Below, one piece after another: positions 19,190-28,620 of a stretch of DNA of 64,000 nucleotides; position 1 is the first letter of the stretch, and the number at the start of each line of letters is the position of its first letter. The DNA is taken from contig JFLW01000001.1 in the NCBI GenBank assembly GCA_000635495.1, positions 1-64,000 on the forward strand, read 5' to 3'. The notes under the pieces are model-generated. The model searched no databases. It saw nothing but the letters and a program-made list of their open reading frames with translations, and was not told the DNA's origin. Source of the stretch: Prochlorococcus sp. scB243_495K23. GTDB lineage: Bacteria; Cyanobacteriota; Cyanobacteriia; PCC-6307; Cyanobiaceae. The position numbers and the translations under genes were made by a program.

Positions 19190-19654
19190 TTAATAACTAT
19201 ATCTATCAAGTGTTTCATCAGTAAATTCTTCAGAAACTTCGTTATTAGTTTCTTCTAATTGTTTTTCTAATTCTTTTCTTTTCTTTTCTCTATCTTCTGC
19301 TTCTTTTTCTTTTCTTTTTGCTTCTTTTTCTAAATCTCGTATTAGTTTTCTATTGGGATGAAGCTTATCTAAATATTCAACGCAATAACTAAATTTTTCT
19401 TTTTCTCTGATAACTGTTTCAGTAATTTGCGCTGCAGCATTTTTAGGTGAAACTTTGAAAATTCCGCCTTTTTGTTTTTTTATATATGAATAAGCTGCAT
19501 CCCAACTGCTTTCATGGTCATTTCCTCCATCTCTCATAGAACAAAAAATCTCTGCTCCAAATGAACTTGCATTTACTTTTGACGTAGTAAGGATTAAAGG
19601 CGTGCAAATTCCATATGCTAAAATCATTATTTTTTTATTCTTTAATCTTGGCAT
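19190..19654 (-). CDS. Secreted hypothetical protein with charged C-terminal coiled coil
   Basis: A 154-residue protein. The N-terminus looks like a signal peptide (basic start, MILAYGICTPLILTTSKVNA, cleavage likely near residue 29). The middle (GAEIFCSMRDGGNDHESSWDAAYSYIKKQKGG) resembles a conserved cyanobacterial family of unknown function (possibly DUF6554, from memory). Residues about 100-140 are a highly charged K/E coiled coil. It is probably periplasmic. The function is unknown, and nothing in the neighbours points to one. Confidence 0.7.
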   Translation of the reverse strand: MPRLKNKKIMILAYGICTPLILTTSKVNASSFGAEIFCSMRDGGNDHESSWDAAYSYIKKQKGGIFKVSPKNAAAQITETVIREKEKFSYCVEYLDKLHPNRKLIRDLEKEAKRKEKEAEDREKKRKELEKQLEETNNEVSEEFTDETLDRYSY

Positions 19655-19710
19655 TAGGCTTTAGTCTTTTATTTAAAAATATCTTTTATTGTCGATATGT
19701 CTATATAAAT

Positions 19711-20223
19711 TTAAGATTTAATTACTCCAAATATATTCAAGCATTTCACAATTAAAGGGAGAATTAAAAGCACAGTAATTAATCTAACAGCGTGAAGAGT
19801 GGCTACTGCAGCTCCCACTCCGTACTCAGAACCTACAAGACTCATGCCGCTAATGCCTCCTGGTGCAGCCCCTAGAATTGTTGTTATCACATCTATATTA
19901 AGTAATCTGCTGGTCCATAATCCAATTGCTAATCCTGTAATAACTAAAGTAAAAGTTATTAAAATAGCGGGTCTCCATAAACTTTGAAGATCAACCATTG
20001 AGTCTTTAGTTAAAGATGTACCAATAACTGTTCCAATTCCAATTTCTAAAATTGTCCTTGTGCCAATTGGCCACTCTGCTATATCGACTTTACCACTGAT
20101 GCTTAATATGCTTGCGCCTATGAGAGCTCCTGCTAGAGGTGCCGCTGGAATTCCAGTTTTTAAAGCTAAAGCTCCAAAAATCCCACCTGCAATCAGATAA
20201 TAAATTAGGTTTATGTTTGGCAT
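19711..20223 (-). CDS. AbrB-type integral membrane protein, single-repeat length
   Basis: Membrane protein of the AbrB family (COG3180-like, sometimes named putative ammonia monooxygenase, not the DNA-binding AbrB). It has 170 residues with about five hydrophobic segments, GGIFGALALKTGIPAAPLAGALIGAS, and the loop GAAPGGISGMSLVGSEYGVGAAVATLHAVRL typical of the duplicated unit. Most family members are about 350 residues with two copies; this one has a single copy and may dimerise. The substrate is unknown. Confidence 0.75.
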   Translation of the reverse strand: MPNINLIYYLIAGGIFGALALKTGIPAAPLAGALIGASILSISGKVDIAEWPIGTRTILEIGIGTVIGTSLTKDSMVDLQSLWRPAILITFTLVITGLAIGLWTSRLLNIDVITTILGAAPGGISGMSLVGSEYGVGAAVATLHAVRLITVLLILPLIVKCLNIFGVIKS

Positions 20224-20356
20224 AAATTTGAGAGATGTTTGGACATAATATTAGAAAAATATTTTTTTGCTTGGGTTTATTTTCAAATTAGATTTTTGTT
20301 TTACTCCCGTAGTGTCCCCTTTTGTTGGCATAATATTAATTAAAGAATGTACTTTT

Positions 20357-20554
20357 ATGTCTTCACAAATTTCATACAAAGATAATAAAAACCGCATAAA
20401 GAAAAAATTATCTTTTTTTGAGGGTGGCCACCAACTCGAAAAATTAGAGTTTGCTCTTGCAATAGCTCAAACCAACGGTGATGAAAAAAAATCAATAGTT
20501 CTTAGAAAAAAGATTGTTGAATTAGGTGGAAATGTTGAAGAGCCAGGTACCTGA
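20357..20554 (+). CDS. Small conserved-type hypothetical protein, 65 aa
   Basis: From the ATG at 20357 the product is MSSQISYKDNKNRIKKKLSF onwards, 65 residues, soluble and helical, with ALAIAQTNGDEKKSIVLRKKIVELGGNVEEPGT. The frame extends to 20267, but the extra 30 hydrophobic residues begin at a weak TTG and look like intergenic sequence, so the ATG is preferred. No function is recognised. It ends 7 bp before the convergent aminotransferase stop. Confidence 0.65.
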   Translation: MSSQISYKDNKNRIKKKLSFFEGGHQLEKLEFALAIAQTNGDEKKSIVLRKKIVELGGNVEEPGT

Positions 20555-20561
20555 CTTAATT

Positions 20562-21719
20562 TCACTTTAAATATTTTGATGCAACAATTAATGCTTCACC
20601 AGCTTGTTGGGCTGAAATTTTACCGAGGGATAGAAGTGTATTACTTATAGCAGAAACTACTGAAATAATATCTCTATCATTGACATAACCTAAGTGTCCC
20701 ACTCTGAATATTTTCCCCTTCAAATGATCTTGACCACCGGCAAGTAAAATATCAAAATTATTCTTTATTGTTTTTCTAAATTCTTCAGCATCAATTTCTT
20801 CAGTTTTTATTGCAGTAATTGAAGGACTTAAATATTTTTCATCAGCAAATAATTTTAGATTTAAAGCCTTTACTGCATTGCTTATTGCTAATTTGTGTTT
20901 ATTGTGTCTTAGGAAAATGTTATCTAAGCCTTCTTCTCTCATCATTTTTAAAGCTTCATCTAAAGCAAAAACTAAATTAACTGCTGGAGTGTATGGATTA
21001 CTGTTACTTAAAAGACTTTTTCTATATGATTTTAAATTTAAATAAAATTTTGGTAAATTAGATTTTTCTACAGCTTCCCATGCTTTTTTGCTCATTGATA
21101 TAAAGCTAAGCCCTGGGGGTATCATATATCCCTTTTGTGATCCAGAAGCAACAATATCTAATTTCCATTCATCTACTGGTACATTACAAGCTCCAAGACT
21201 TGTAACGCAGTCAACAATTGATAAAGCTGTGTTGTGCGCGCGAATATATGAACTAATAGTTTCTAGATCATTAATTACACCTGTTGAAGTTTCAGAATGA
21301 GTCAAAATAACCGCCTTTATTTCTTTTTGTTTATCTTCATCTAATACCTTTTTGAATTCTTCTGGATTAAGTGGAGTACCCCATTCGGAATCAATTTTTA
21401 TTACTTCCAGACCAAATTCTTTAGCAACTTTGACCCATCTTTCGCCAAATTTTCCATTCTCTCCGCAAATTACTTTATCTCCTCTACTTAAGGTATTTAT
21501 TATTCCAGCCTCCATTGCGGCAGTCCCACTACCAGTGATTGTTAGAACATCATTTTTAGTTTGATGAAGCCACTGTAAATTTTTAGTTGTACTCTCTACA
21601 AGATCTTGAAATTCTTTACTGCGATGGCCAATTGGATGCTTACTTAATGCTTGTAAAACTTTTTCTGGAACTGGTGTAGGTCCAGGAATCATCAATGATA
21701 ATTTTTGTTGTATGGCCAC
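20562..21719 (-). CDS. Class V aminotransferase, serine/alanine-glyoxylate type
   Basis: PLP enzyme of 385 residues in the alanine-glyoxylate/serine-glyoxylate aminotransferase group, likely converting photorespiratory glyoxylate to glycine. Motifs: MIPGPTPVPEKVL at the N-terminus, TGSGTAAMEAG, HSETSTGVINDL, IVDCVTSLGA (PLP Asp) and SGSQKGYMIPPGLSF with the PLP lysine K196, then RVGHLGYVND near the C-terminus. The older cyanobacterial name is soluble hydrogenase small subunit. It is divergent from cbiD. Confidence 0.9.
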   Translation of the reverse strand: MAIQQKLSLMIPGPTPVPEKVLQALSKHPIGHRSKEFQDLVESTTKNLQWLHQTKNDVLTITGSGTAAMEAGIINTLSRGDKVICGENGKFGERWVKVAKEFGLEVIKIDSEWGTPLNPEEFKKVLDEDKQKEIKAVILTHSETSTGVINDLETISSYIRAHNTALSIVDCVTSLGACNVPVDEWKLDIVASGSQKGYMIPPGLSFISMSKKAWEAVEKSNLPKFYLNLKSYRKSLLSNSNPYTPAVNLVFALDEALKMMREEGLDNIFLRHNKHKLAISNAVKALNLKLFADEKYLSPSITAIKTEEIDAEEFRKTIKNNFDILLAGGQDHLKGKIFRVGHLGYVNDRDIISVVSAISNTLLSLGKISAQQAGEALIVASKYLK

Positions 21720-21779
21720 TTTTTATTAAATAGGTCATTCTTAGATTAGTTCTCATTATATATTTTTCAATTACTTGAT

Positions 21780-22892
21780 TTGAAAAAAGGATTTTCTTTA
21801 CCTTTGTGGGTTGCTGGAGCTGCTAGGGCAGCATTAAAAAAACTAGTAGGGTTACCATTTAAAAATTATGAACTGATAAAAATTCCTAATGAAAAAAAAG
21901 AAATAAAAATTGAGATTCATTCTGTTGGCTTACTTAAAGATGACTCGCATGCATTAGGAATTACCTTTGCAAAGTCTGGTTTAGATCTTGACATTACACA
22001 AAACTTAGAGATATGGACAATAGCCTCTTTAGAAAAAATTTCTTTTAATAATCCTGTTGAAAAAATTCCAATAAATATTATTGCAGGATCTGGTGTAGGC
22101 ATAAAAGAAGATACATCAGAGATATGCATTTCTAATTTTGCCAAAGAAGTTTTATATGAAAATTTATTAGATAGTATTCCTGCCGGCTTTAATTTGATAT
22201 TAGAAATTATTTTCCCAAATGGAGCGTTCTTAGCTGAAAGAACTAGTAATAAGTCATTTGGTATTGTTAATGGATTATCAATTATTGGTACTTCTGCTGA
22301 AACTTATTCGAGTGCTTCACCTGATCAATTAGAAGAGGCTAAAAATAATCTAGCAAAGTTAATTCAAAAAGACTTTAAAGGGGAAGTTTTATTTGTTATT
22401 GGGGAAAATGGGTTAAATTTGGCCAAAACTCATAATGTTAATTTGCCAATTATCAAAATTGGAAATTGGATAGGACCATTATTAGTTGATGCTGCAATAA
22501 AAAAAGTTAAAACTGTAATTCTTTTTGGTTATCACGGGAAATTAATTAAATTAGCAGGCGGTATTTTTCATACACATAATCATTTAGCTGATGCAAGAAT
22601 TGAGATTCTTGTTTATTTAGCTGTTCAAGAAAAGTTACCACCTGAAATAATAGTTGAATTATCTCAGTTAGATAATCTTGAGAATGCATTACAACTTCTT
22701 GAAAGATTTAATAAATCTTTAGCTGATAAATTATTTAAGAATTTATCAAATACGATCGAAAAGCGTTCATTTAATTATGTAAATAGGTATGTAAAAACTA
22801 ATATGGAAATCGCATCAATCATTTTTGATAGAAAAAGGAAAATTAGGTGGGCTGGAATAAATGGCAATAAGTATTTTTCTTATTTTCAATGA
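21780..22892 (+). CDS. cbiD: Cobalt-precorrin-5B C1-methyltransferase CbiD
   Basis: C1 methylation in anaerobic-type cobalamin synthesis, expected in Prochlorococcus, which makes pseudocobalamin. The 370 residues show PINIIAGSGVGI, the GIVNGLSIIGTSA segment, LFVIGENGLNLA, IKIGNWIGPLLVDA and ILFGYHGKLIKLAGGIFHTHNHLADARIE, typical of CbiD. The N-terminus reads KKGFSLPLWVAGAARAALKKL, where many CbiD proteins have GxTTGTCAAAAAKAA, so the glycine/threonine loop is altered. The start is TTG at 21780. guaA follows after 54 bp. Confidence 0.9.
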   Translation: MKKGFSLPLWVAGAARAALKKLVGLPFKNYELIKIPNEKKEIKIEIHSVGLLKDDSHALGITFAKSGLDLDITQNLEIWTIASLEKISFNNPVEKIPINIIAGSGVGIKEDTSEICISNFAKEVLYENLLDSIPAGFNLILEIIFPNGAFLAERTSNKSFGIVNGLSIIGTSAETYSSASPDQLEEAKNNLAKLIQKDFKGEVLFVIGENGLNLAKTHNVNLPIIKIGNWIGPLLVDAAIKKVKTVILFGYHGKLIKLAGGIFHTHNHLADARIEILVYLAVQEKLPPEIIVELSQLDNLENALQLLERFNKSLADKLFKNLSNTIEKRSFNYVNRYVKTNMEIASIIFDRKRKIRWAGINGNKYFSYFQ

Positions 22893-22946
22893 GATTAATT
22901 TGTGATTCATTATGCTTTTGTAATTAAATTGAGTTAACTTTTATAC

Positions 22947-24533
22947 ATGAGTCAAACAATTTTAAAAAAAGAACGAGACCCATCAATATTAATTTTGGAT
23001 TTCGGATCTCAATATTCTGAATTGATTGCAAGAAGAATTAGAGAAACTAATGTTTTTTCTCTTGTAGTAAGCAATTACATTTCAATTGAGGAAATTAAAA
23101 GTATTAACCCTAAAGGGATTATTTTGAGTGGAGGCCCAAATTCTGTATATGAACACAATGCGCCTAATTGTAATGAAAAAATTTTTCATTTAGGAATTCC
23201 TATTCTTGGCATATGCTATGGAATGCAATTAATGGTCAAAGAACTTGGAGGATCTGTTATTTCAGCAACCAAAAGAGCTGAATATGGTAGAGCACCAATA
23301 AATATAGACCAAGAATCTGACCTCCTTTCTGATGTAGAAGATAAATCTATTATGTGGATGAGTCATGGCGATTCTATTAATTGTTTGCCTGATGGATTTA
23401 ATAAAATTGCTCATACCGAGAATACACTCCATGCAGCAATTGCAAATGATGTAAAGAAATTATTTGGCGTACAATTTCATCCTGAAGTTATTCATTCAGA
23501 GTTTGGGATGACGGTAATTAAAAATTTCGTTTATAAAATTTCTAGTTGTGCGGCTGATTGGACAACTGAAACCTATATAGAGGAAACTATTCCCAGGATA
23601 AGAGAGAAAGTTGGTAATAAAAAAGTTTTGCTTGCCTTATCTGGAGGAGTTGATTCTTCAACTCTTGCATTTCTTCTCAATAAAGCTATTGGAAATCAGC
23701 TTACATGCATGTTTATAGACCAAGGTTTCATGAGAAAAGGTGAACCAGAATTTTTAATGGATTTTTTTGATAAGAAATTTCAGATAAAAGTTGAATATAT
23801 TAATGCAAGGGAAAGGTTTATTGCCAAATTAAAAGATATTACTGATCCAGAACAAAAAAGAAAAATTATAGGTGAAGAATTTATTAGAGTATTTGAGGAA
23901 GAGAGCAATAGATTGGGACCTTTTCAGTATTTAGCCCAAGGTACTCTTTATCCTGATGTTATTGAAAGTGCTGGGACTAATATTGATCCTAAAACTGGAG
24001 AAAGAATAGCTGTAAAAATAAAGAGTCATCATAATGTGGGTGGTTTGCCAAAAGATTTACAATTTAAATTAGTTGAGCCATTAAGAAAACTTTTTAAGGA
24101 TGAAGTCCGAAAAGTGGGAGCTGCTTTAGGTTTGCCGGATGAAATTATAAAAAGGCATCCATTCCCAGGACCAGGATTAGCTATAAGAATTTTGGGAGAG
24201 GTGAATAATGAAAAACTTGATTGTTTAAGAGATGCAGACTGGATAGTAAGAGATGAAATTAAAAAAGCAGGTCTTTACAATGATATTTGGCAAGCTTTTG
24301 CGGTATTGCTACCAGTAAAAACAGTAGGAGTTATGGGAGATAAAAGGACTTATGCCTGGCCAATAGTTTTGCGTTGTGTATCTAGTGAAGATGGTATGAC
24401 TGCAGATTGGTCAAAAATTCCTTTTCAGATTTTGGAGAGGATTGCAAATAGAATCGTAAACGAAGTAAGTTCAGTTAATAGAGTTGTTTATGATATTACA
24501 AGCAAACCTCCTGGAACCATCGAGTGGGAGTAA
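22947..24533 (+). CDS. guaA: GMP synthase (glutamine-hydrolysing)
   Basis: Converts XMP to GMP. The 528 residues form the glutaminase domain with nucleophile C90 (GICYGMQLM) and VQFHPEV (catalytic His/Glu), the ATP pyrophosphatase loop [10 protein letters not shown], and the C-terminal dimerisation domain [15 protein letters not shown] ending [10 protein letters not shown], the usual XMP-binding C-terminus. Full length and intact. Confidence 0.98.
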   Translation: MSQTILKKERDPSILILDFGSQYSELIARRIRETNVFSLVVSNYISIEEIKSINPKGIILSGGPNSVYEHNAPNCNEKIFHLGIPILGICYGMQLMVKELGGSVISATKRAEYGRAPINIDQESDLLSDVEDKSIMWMSHGDSINCLPDGFNKIAHTENTLHAAIANDVKKLFGVQFHPEVIHSEFGMTVIKNFVYKISSCAADWTTETYIEETIPRIREKVGNKKVLLALSGGVDSSTLAFLLNKAIGNQLTCMFIDQGFMRKGEPEFLMDFFDKKFQIKVEYINARERFIAKLKDITDPEQKRKIIGEEFIRVFEEESNRLGPFQYLAQGTLYPDVIESAGTNIDPKTGERIAVKIKSHHNVGGLPKDLQFKLVEPLRKLFKDEVRKVGAALGLPDEIIKRHPFPGPGLAIRILGEVNNEKLDCLRDADWIVRDEIKKAGLYNDIWQAFAVLLPVKTVGVMGDKRTYAWPIVLRCVSSEDGMTADWSKIPFQILERIANRIVNEVSSVNRVVYDITSKPPGTIEWE

Positions 24534-24600
24534 GTCTTCAAATTTTTCAAAAATATAAAGTTTTTTAAGCAAGAAATTTGTAAATGAGATTTAAAAATTA

Positions 24601-25314
24601 ATGCCCGATATTATTAAATTAAGTCGATCTACAGTTGAGCGATATATTAGTTGCCCAAGATGTTGCGTCCTAGACAAAAAATATAAAATAAAACCGCCAT
24701 CATTACCATTCACTTTAAATATAGCTGTAGATAATTTATGTAAAAATGAATTTGATTATTATAGAAAAATTCAGGAGCCGCATCCTTTATTTATTGAATA
24801 TGGAATTGATGCTGTGCCTTACAAACACAAAGATTTAGAACGTTGGAGAAGTAATTTTCAAGGAATAAGATATAAGTCAATCGAACACAACTATGACTTT
24901 GGTGGAGCTGTAGATGATATTTGGCAGAAAAAAAATGGTCAGCTTATTATCGTTGATGTAAAAGCAACATCTAGAAATAATTTTGATTGGCTTGAGACTT
25001 TTAATAAATACGAATATGCAAAAGCTTATAAAAGACAGTTAGAAATGTATCAGTGGTTGTTTAAAAAAAACGGTTTTCAAGTGGCTAAAGAAGCTTATCT
25101 TTTATATTTTAATGGCAAGAAAAATCAAGAGTTTTTTAATAACCAATTAAATTTTGACGTACATCTAATTAAATTAGATTGTTCTACTTCATGGGTAGAA
25201 AATAAGATAATTGATACGGTTAATTTATTACGTTCGGATGATTTCCCCAAACCCTCATTAAATTGCGAATACTGTAATTATTTAAAGAAGCGTTGGCAGT
25301 TGTCGATAAATTAA
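24601..25314 (+). CDS. PD-(D/E)XK nuclease-like protein with Cas4-like cysteines
   Basis: A 237-residue protein whose core fits the RecB/Cas4-like PD-(D/E)XK fold: FGGAVDDIWQ (Asp near 105-106), IIVDVKATS (D119-x-K121) and the helix KRQLEMYQWL (Q146, Y150), which matches the QxxxY motif of this group. Cysteines cluster at both ends (SCPRCC, 18-22, and NCEYC, 222-225), recalling the Fe-S cluster ligands of Cas4/AddB-type nucleases, though the spacing is not the canonical Cas4 1+3 pattern. No CRISPR array or cas genes are present in this window. Its role may be DNA repair or processing. Confidence 0.7.
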   Translation: MPDIIKLSRSTVERYISCPRCCVLDKKYKIKPPSLPFTLNIAVDNLCKNEFDYYRKIQEPHPLFIEYGIDAVPYKHKDLERWRSNFQGIRYKSIEHNYDFGGAVDDIWQKKNGQLIIVDVKATSRNNFDWLETFNKYEYAKAYKRQLEMYQWLFKKNGFQVAKEAYLLYFNGKKNQEFFNNQLNFDVHLIKLDCSTSWVENKIIDTVNLLRSDDFPKPSLNCEYCNYLKKRWQLSIN

Positions 25315-25394
25315 TGTTAATGGGATAACTTTTTATATTTCTGGAAAAATAGTGAATAAAAGATAATCTTTAATTAGATTATTAATTTAGACTT

Positions 25395-26003
25395 TTGATA
25401 AAATCGAAAAATTCTGAAAGAAAGATAACTAATCATCTGCAACAAGATGTAGTCAAGTTATCTGGTAAAACAATTTTTATTAATCCTTTTTTATATTGGC
25501 GGAGATTCGATGAAAACACTAACAGATGGCTTAGAGAACCTGGTCAAATGTCAGAGGATCAAATCTCACCAAACAGGAAACGTTTTTATCCAGAAATAGA
25601 GTGGGATGATTTAAGTCATGAGCAAAAGCTCATAAAAGATGCAACTGTTGAGATGTTTTTAAAAACTCTTGAATTGATAAGTACATTTCATCCCTATCTT
25701 AGTGCTGGACAATTATTAGAAGTGGAGAGAAAAATGGCGATCATTAAAAAGATTCCTTTCGAAAAGTGGGTAACAAAATCTTTCGCCAAAAAAGCGAGAT
25801 TGCTAGAAAATGAAAAAAGAAAATTCCAAAGAGAAAGATTTTATAGTAGCTGGAGGGAGTGGTTCAGTCTAGAAAATACTCAACAAGCCATTTTGCCGTT
25901 AATCGTCACGATATTTATTTCTTCATTTATTGGATGGTCTTTAGGGATTTCAAAGAATAGCTGTAATCCTTATTTTGAACAAAATATAGAACAATTAAAT
26001 TAA
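25395..26003 (+). CDS. Hypothetical protein with a C-terminal membrane anchor
   Basis: A 202-residue protein I cannot assign to a family. It is hydrophilic and rich in aromatic and basic residues (INPFLYWRRFDENTNRWLREPGQMS, IEWDDLSHEQKLIKDATVEMFLKTLELI, FHPYLSAGQLLEVERKMAIIKK), with one hydrophobic helix near the end (about 166-184, AILPLIVTIFISSFIGWSLGIS). It is likely anchored in the membrane with the bulk in the cytoplasm. The start is TTG at 25395. It precedes a small ORF and PBP2 on the same strand. Confidence 0.7.
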   Translation: MIKSKNSERKITNHLQQDVVKLSGKTIFINPFLYWRRFDENTNRWLREPGQMSEDQISPNRKRFYPEIEWDDLSHEQKLIKDATVEMFLKTLELISTFHPYLSAGQLLEVERKMAIIKKIPFEKWVTKSFAKKARLLENEKRKFQRERFYSSWREWFSLENTQQAILPLIVTIFISSFIGWSLGISKNSCNPYFEQNIEQLN

Positions 26004-26110
26004 TTTCTTTTTGATCTTTTTAAGTATCTAAGTAAATAAAATTTTGAAAAAATAATTTTATTATTTAGAATTCTATTAATTGAAATAATTACTTAAAAAG
26101 TAAAAGTTTT

Positions 26111-26254
26111 ATGAGTGAAAATTTAAATTCAAATAATATTGAAAATGATGACTTTCATCCTATTAATGAAGATAGTGATTATAAAGATTTAATAAATAGA
26201 CTTAATGAGATAAAGTCAACCATCGCTTCAATAGAAAAAACAATATTTAAATAA
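26111..26254 (+). CDS. Small acidic hypothetical protein, 47 aa
   Basis: An ATG-initiated ORF of 47 residues, starting MSENLNSNNIENDDFHPINE and ending in a short amphipathic helix (LINRLNEIKSTIASIEKTIFK). It fills the gap between the membrane-anchored hypothetical gene and the PBP2 gene, all on the plus strand, ending 10 bp before the PBP2 start. Its biased composition and C-terminal heptad-like pattern suggest a real small protein, but no function can be given. Confidence 0.55.
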   Translation: MSENLNSNNIENDDFHPINEDSDYKDLINRLNEIKSTIASIEKTIFK

Positions 26255-26264
26255 ATCTATATCT

Positions 26265-28055
26265 TTGATAAAAACAAGTCCTAATAAAAAACTTATTTCA
26301 TTAAAGAGACAACCTTTAGTCTTACTTATTTTTTCTTCCATATCATTTTTATTGATTCTATTTAGGTTAATTTTTTTACAACTTTTAAATTATGAATCTT
26401 TTAAGAAGATGTCAGATGAGAATAGGATCAGACTTATTGCGTCTCAGCCAATACGTGGAAGAATACTAGACAAAAATGGTTATGTTTTAGCAGATAGTAG
26501 AGTTAAATATTCTTTGATAATAAAGCCTCAATCTGTTAATAAAACCAATTGGGAAAAACATAAATCAAGTATTTCTAACTTGTTAAATATTGATACTAAT
26601 GCAATTCAAAAAAAATACTCTGATGGTCTAAAAAATCAGAAACTTTCAGTAATTATTCTTGATGATTTAAATGTGGATCAATTAATAAAATTTAAGGAGA
26701 ATGAAGGTAATTTAATTAGTTTTGAAATAGCTACAAAATTAATTAGAAATTATCCTTATAAATCCCTTGCTGCCCATGTAATTGGTTATACTCAGCCAAT
26801 TACTCAATTAGAATATAAATTCTTATCTAAGAAAGGTTATAAATTAAATGATTTAATTGGTAGAACTGGAATTGAATATGTTTACGAAGATTTTATAAGA
26901 GGTGAATGGGGTGGAGAAATGGTTGAAGTTAATTCATTAGGAAAATTTCAAAGATCATTGGGTATAAGACCTCCAGTACAAGGTAAAGATATTGAACTAA
27001 CAATTGACCTTAAGCTGCAATTAGTTGCGGAGGAAGTTCTTAAAGATAAAAAAGCTGGAGCCATAATAGTAATGGATCCAAGAGATGGTGCAATAAGAGC
27101 AATGGCAAGTAAACCTACATTCGATTTAAATTTTTTCTCAAAGAATTTTAAACCTGAGAAAGAATATAATAAACTTTTTAATTCTCCTGAAAAACCTTTA
27201 TTTAATAGAGCATTAAATGCCTACGATCCAGGAAGCGTTTGGAAAATTGTAACTGCTTTAGCTGGCTTGGAAAGTGGAAAATTCCCTAGAGAAACCATGT
27301 TAGAAACGCAACCATGTATAACTTATGGGAGCCAATGTTTTAGAGAACATAATGATTTAGGTTTTGGGGTAATAGGTTATGAAGATGCTTTAAGAGTTTC
27401 AAGTAATACATTTTTTTATCAAGTAGGTTATGGAGCAGGAGTTGATGAAATTCATAAGGTCTCACGAAAGCTTGGTTTTAATTCTCTATCTGGAGTTGAA
27501 ATTTCTGAACAAGAAAATATAGGATTAGTAGCTAGTAGTGAATGGGCTAAAGAAGGTAGAGGATGGGGACAACCAGGAAGAACCCCTTGGGTGCCAGAAG
27601 ATATTGCGAGTATGTCTATTGGACAATTTGTTGTACAAGTTACCCCTATTCAAATAGCTAGAGCATATGCTGCAATTGCAAATGGTGGTTATCTAGTTAC
27701 TCCCTATTTAGTTAAAAAAGATGAAGAAAATCTTTCAGATAAAAAACGTATTCCAATTGACATTGATCCACAAAATATTCAATTAATAAAAAGTGGTCTC
27801 AGAAAAGTAGTAGAGTCCGGCACAGGAGTATCAATCAATTATGGAGTTTCAAATTTACCTCCAGTTTCAGGCAAAACTGGAACTGCTGAAGATGGTGAAG
27901 GTGGATTAGATCATGCTTGGTTCGTTTGTTTTACTCCCTCTGAAAAAAGTGAATTACTCGTAGTTGCTTTTGCACAAAATACTCCTGGTGGGGGATCTGT
28001 TCATGCACTGCCTATGGCTAGAGAAATTTTGAAAGTTTGGAATGAAAAAAAATGA
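26265..28055 (+). CDS. mrdA: Penicillin-binding protein 2 (peptidoglycan transpeptidase)
   Basis: Class B PBP for cell elongation. The 596 residues contain an N-terminal membrane anchor (about 17-40), the PBP dimer domain with RGRILDKNG, and a transpeptidase domain with SxxK at S324/K327 (DPGSVWKI), SxN at 379-381 (SSN) and KTG at 537-539 (SGKTGTAED). The start is TTG at 26265. Length and order are normal for PBP2 (MrdA); the RodA partner is not in the window. Confidence 0.93.
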   Translation: MIKTSPNKKLISLKRQPLVLLIFSSISFLLILFRLIFLQLLNYESFKKMSDENRIRLIASQPIRGRILDKNGYVLADSRVKYSLIIKPQSVNKTNWEKHKSSISNLLNIDTNAIQKKYSDGLKNQKLSVIILDDLNVDQLIKFKENEGNLISFEIATKLIRNYPYKSLAAHVIGYTQPITQLEYKFLSKKGYKLNDLIGRTGIEYVYEDFIRGEWGGEMVEVNSLGKFQRSLGIRPPVQGKDIELTIDLKLQLVAEEVLKDKKAGAIIVMDPRDGAIRAMASKPTFDLNFFSKNFKPEKEYNKLFNSPEKPLFNRALNAYDPGSVWKIVTALAGLESGKFPRETMLETQPCITYGSQCFREHNDLGFGVIGYEDALRVSSNTFFYQVGYGAGVDEIHKVSRKLGFNSLSGVEISEQENIGLVASSEWAKEGRGWGQPGRTPWVPEDIASMSIGQFVVQVTPIQIARAYAAIANGGYLVTPYLVKKDEENLSDKKRIPIDIDPQNIQLIKSGLRKVVESGTGVSINYGVSNLPPVSGKTGTAEDGEGGLDHAWFVCFTPSEKSELLVVAFAQNTPGGGSVHALPMAREILKVWNEKK

Positions 28056-28078
28056 AATTTTTTTTAGGTTTTAAATGT

Positions 28079-28603
28079 TTATGTTTTTAATTTTTTCATT
28101 TGTAAAAGTCTTTGAATAATATCTTCAATAGTTTTTGAATCTATAGGTTTACTATATGAGGATAAAAGTTGTCGCCCCAATACTTGACTTCCTAAATGTA
28201 CTAATTGAATGCGCAATGATGTCAGCAGTTCTAGCCCTATGCCACCTGAAAATGTTGCAATTGCAATCGGTTGACCATTAAATAAATTCCTAAAGTCATC
28301 TCCCGAAATAGAAAGCCATGCTATGAAGTTGGAGAGAATGGGAGGTATAGATCCATTATATTCAGGCGCACAAATCACCCATCTATCAATCTGGAAAAGC
28401 TTTTTTTTTAATTCTTTTATTTCATTTGGAATATTTTCTTTGCTGTGAATTCTTGGATTAAATAATGGAATATCAAGAGTAGTAAGATCTAAAATTTCAG
28501 AACTTATTTTAAGCTCATTACTTTTTTCAAGAAATTTTTCGGAAAGTTCTAGATTCTTACCACAACTAGCTGTAATGATTATCAGATCTTTTGTTTCAGT
28601 CAT
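28079..28603 (-). CDS. NADPH-dependent FMN reductase family protein
   Basis: A 174-residue flavodoxin-like reductase with the N-terminal phosphate loop region IIITASCGKNLELSEKF and CAPEYNGSIPPILSNFIAWLS, the signature PEYNGS(I/V)P of the FMN reductase family. It lies 17 bp after the flavodiiron protein gene on the same strand. A flv3-flv1-reductase transcription unit is suggested, so it may supply reduced flavin or share electron-sink duty, but that link is inferred from position only. Confidence 0.88.
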   Translation of the reverse strand: MTETKDLIIITASCGKNLELSEKFLEKSNELKISSEILDLTTLDIPLFNPRIHSKENIPNEIKELKKKLFQIDRWVICAPEYNGSIPPILSNFIAWLSISGDDFRNLFNGQPIAIATFSGGIGLELLTSLRIQLVHLGSQVLGRQLLSSYSKPIDSKTIEDIIQRLLQMKKLKT

Positions 28604-28620
28604 AAATTAGATAAATAAAT

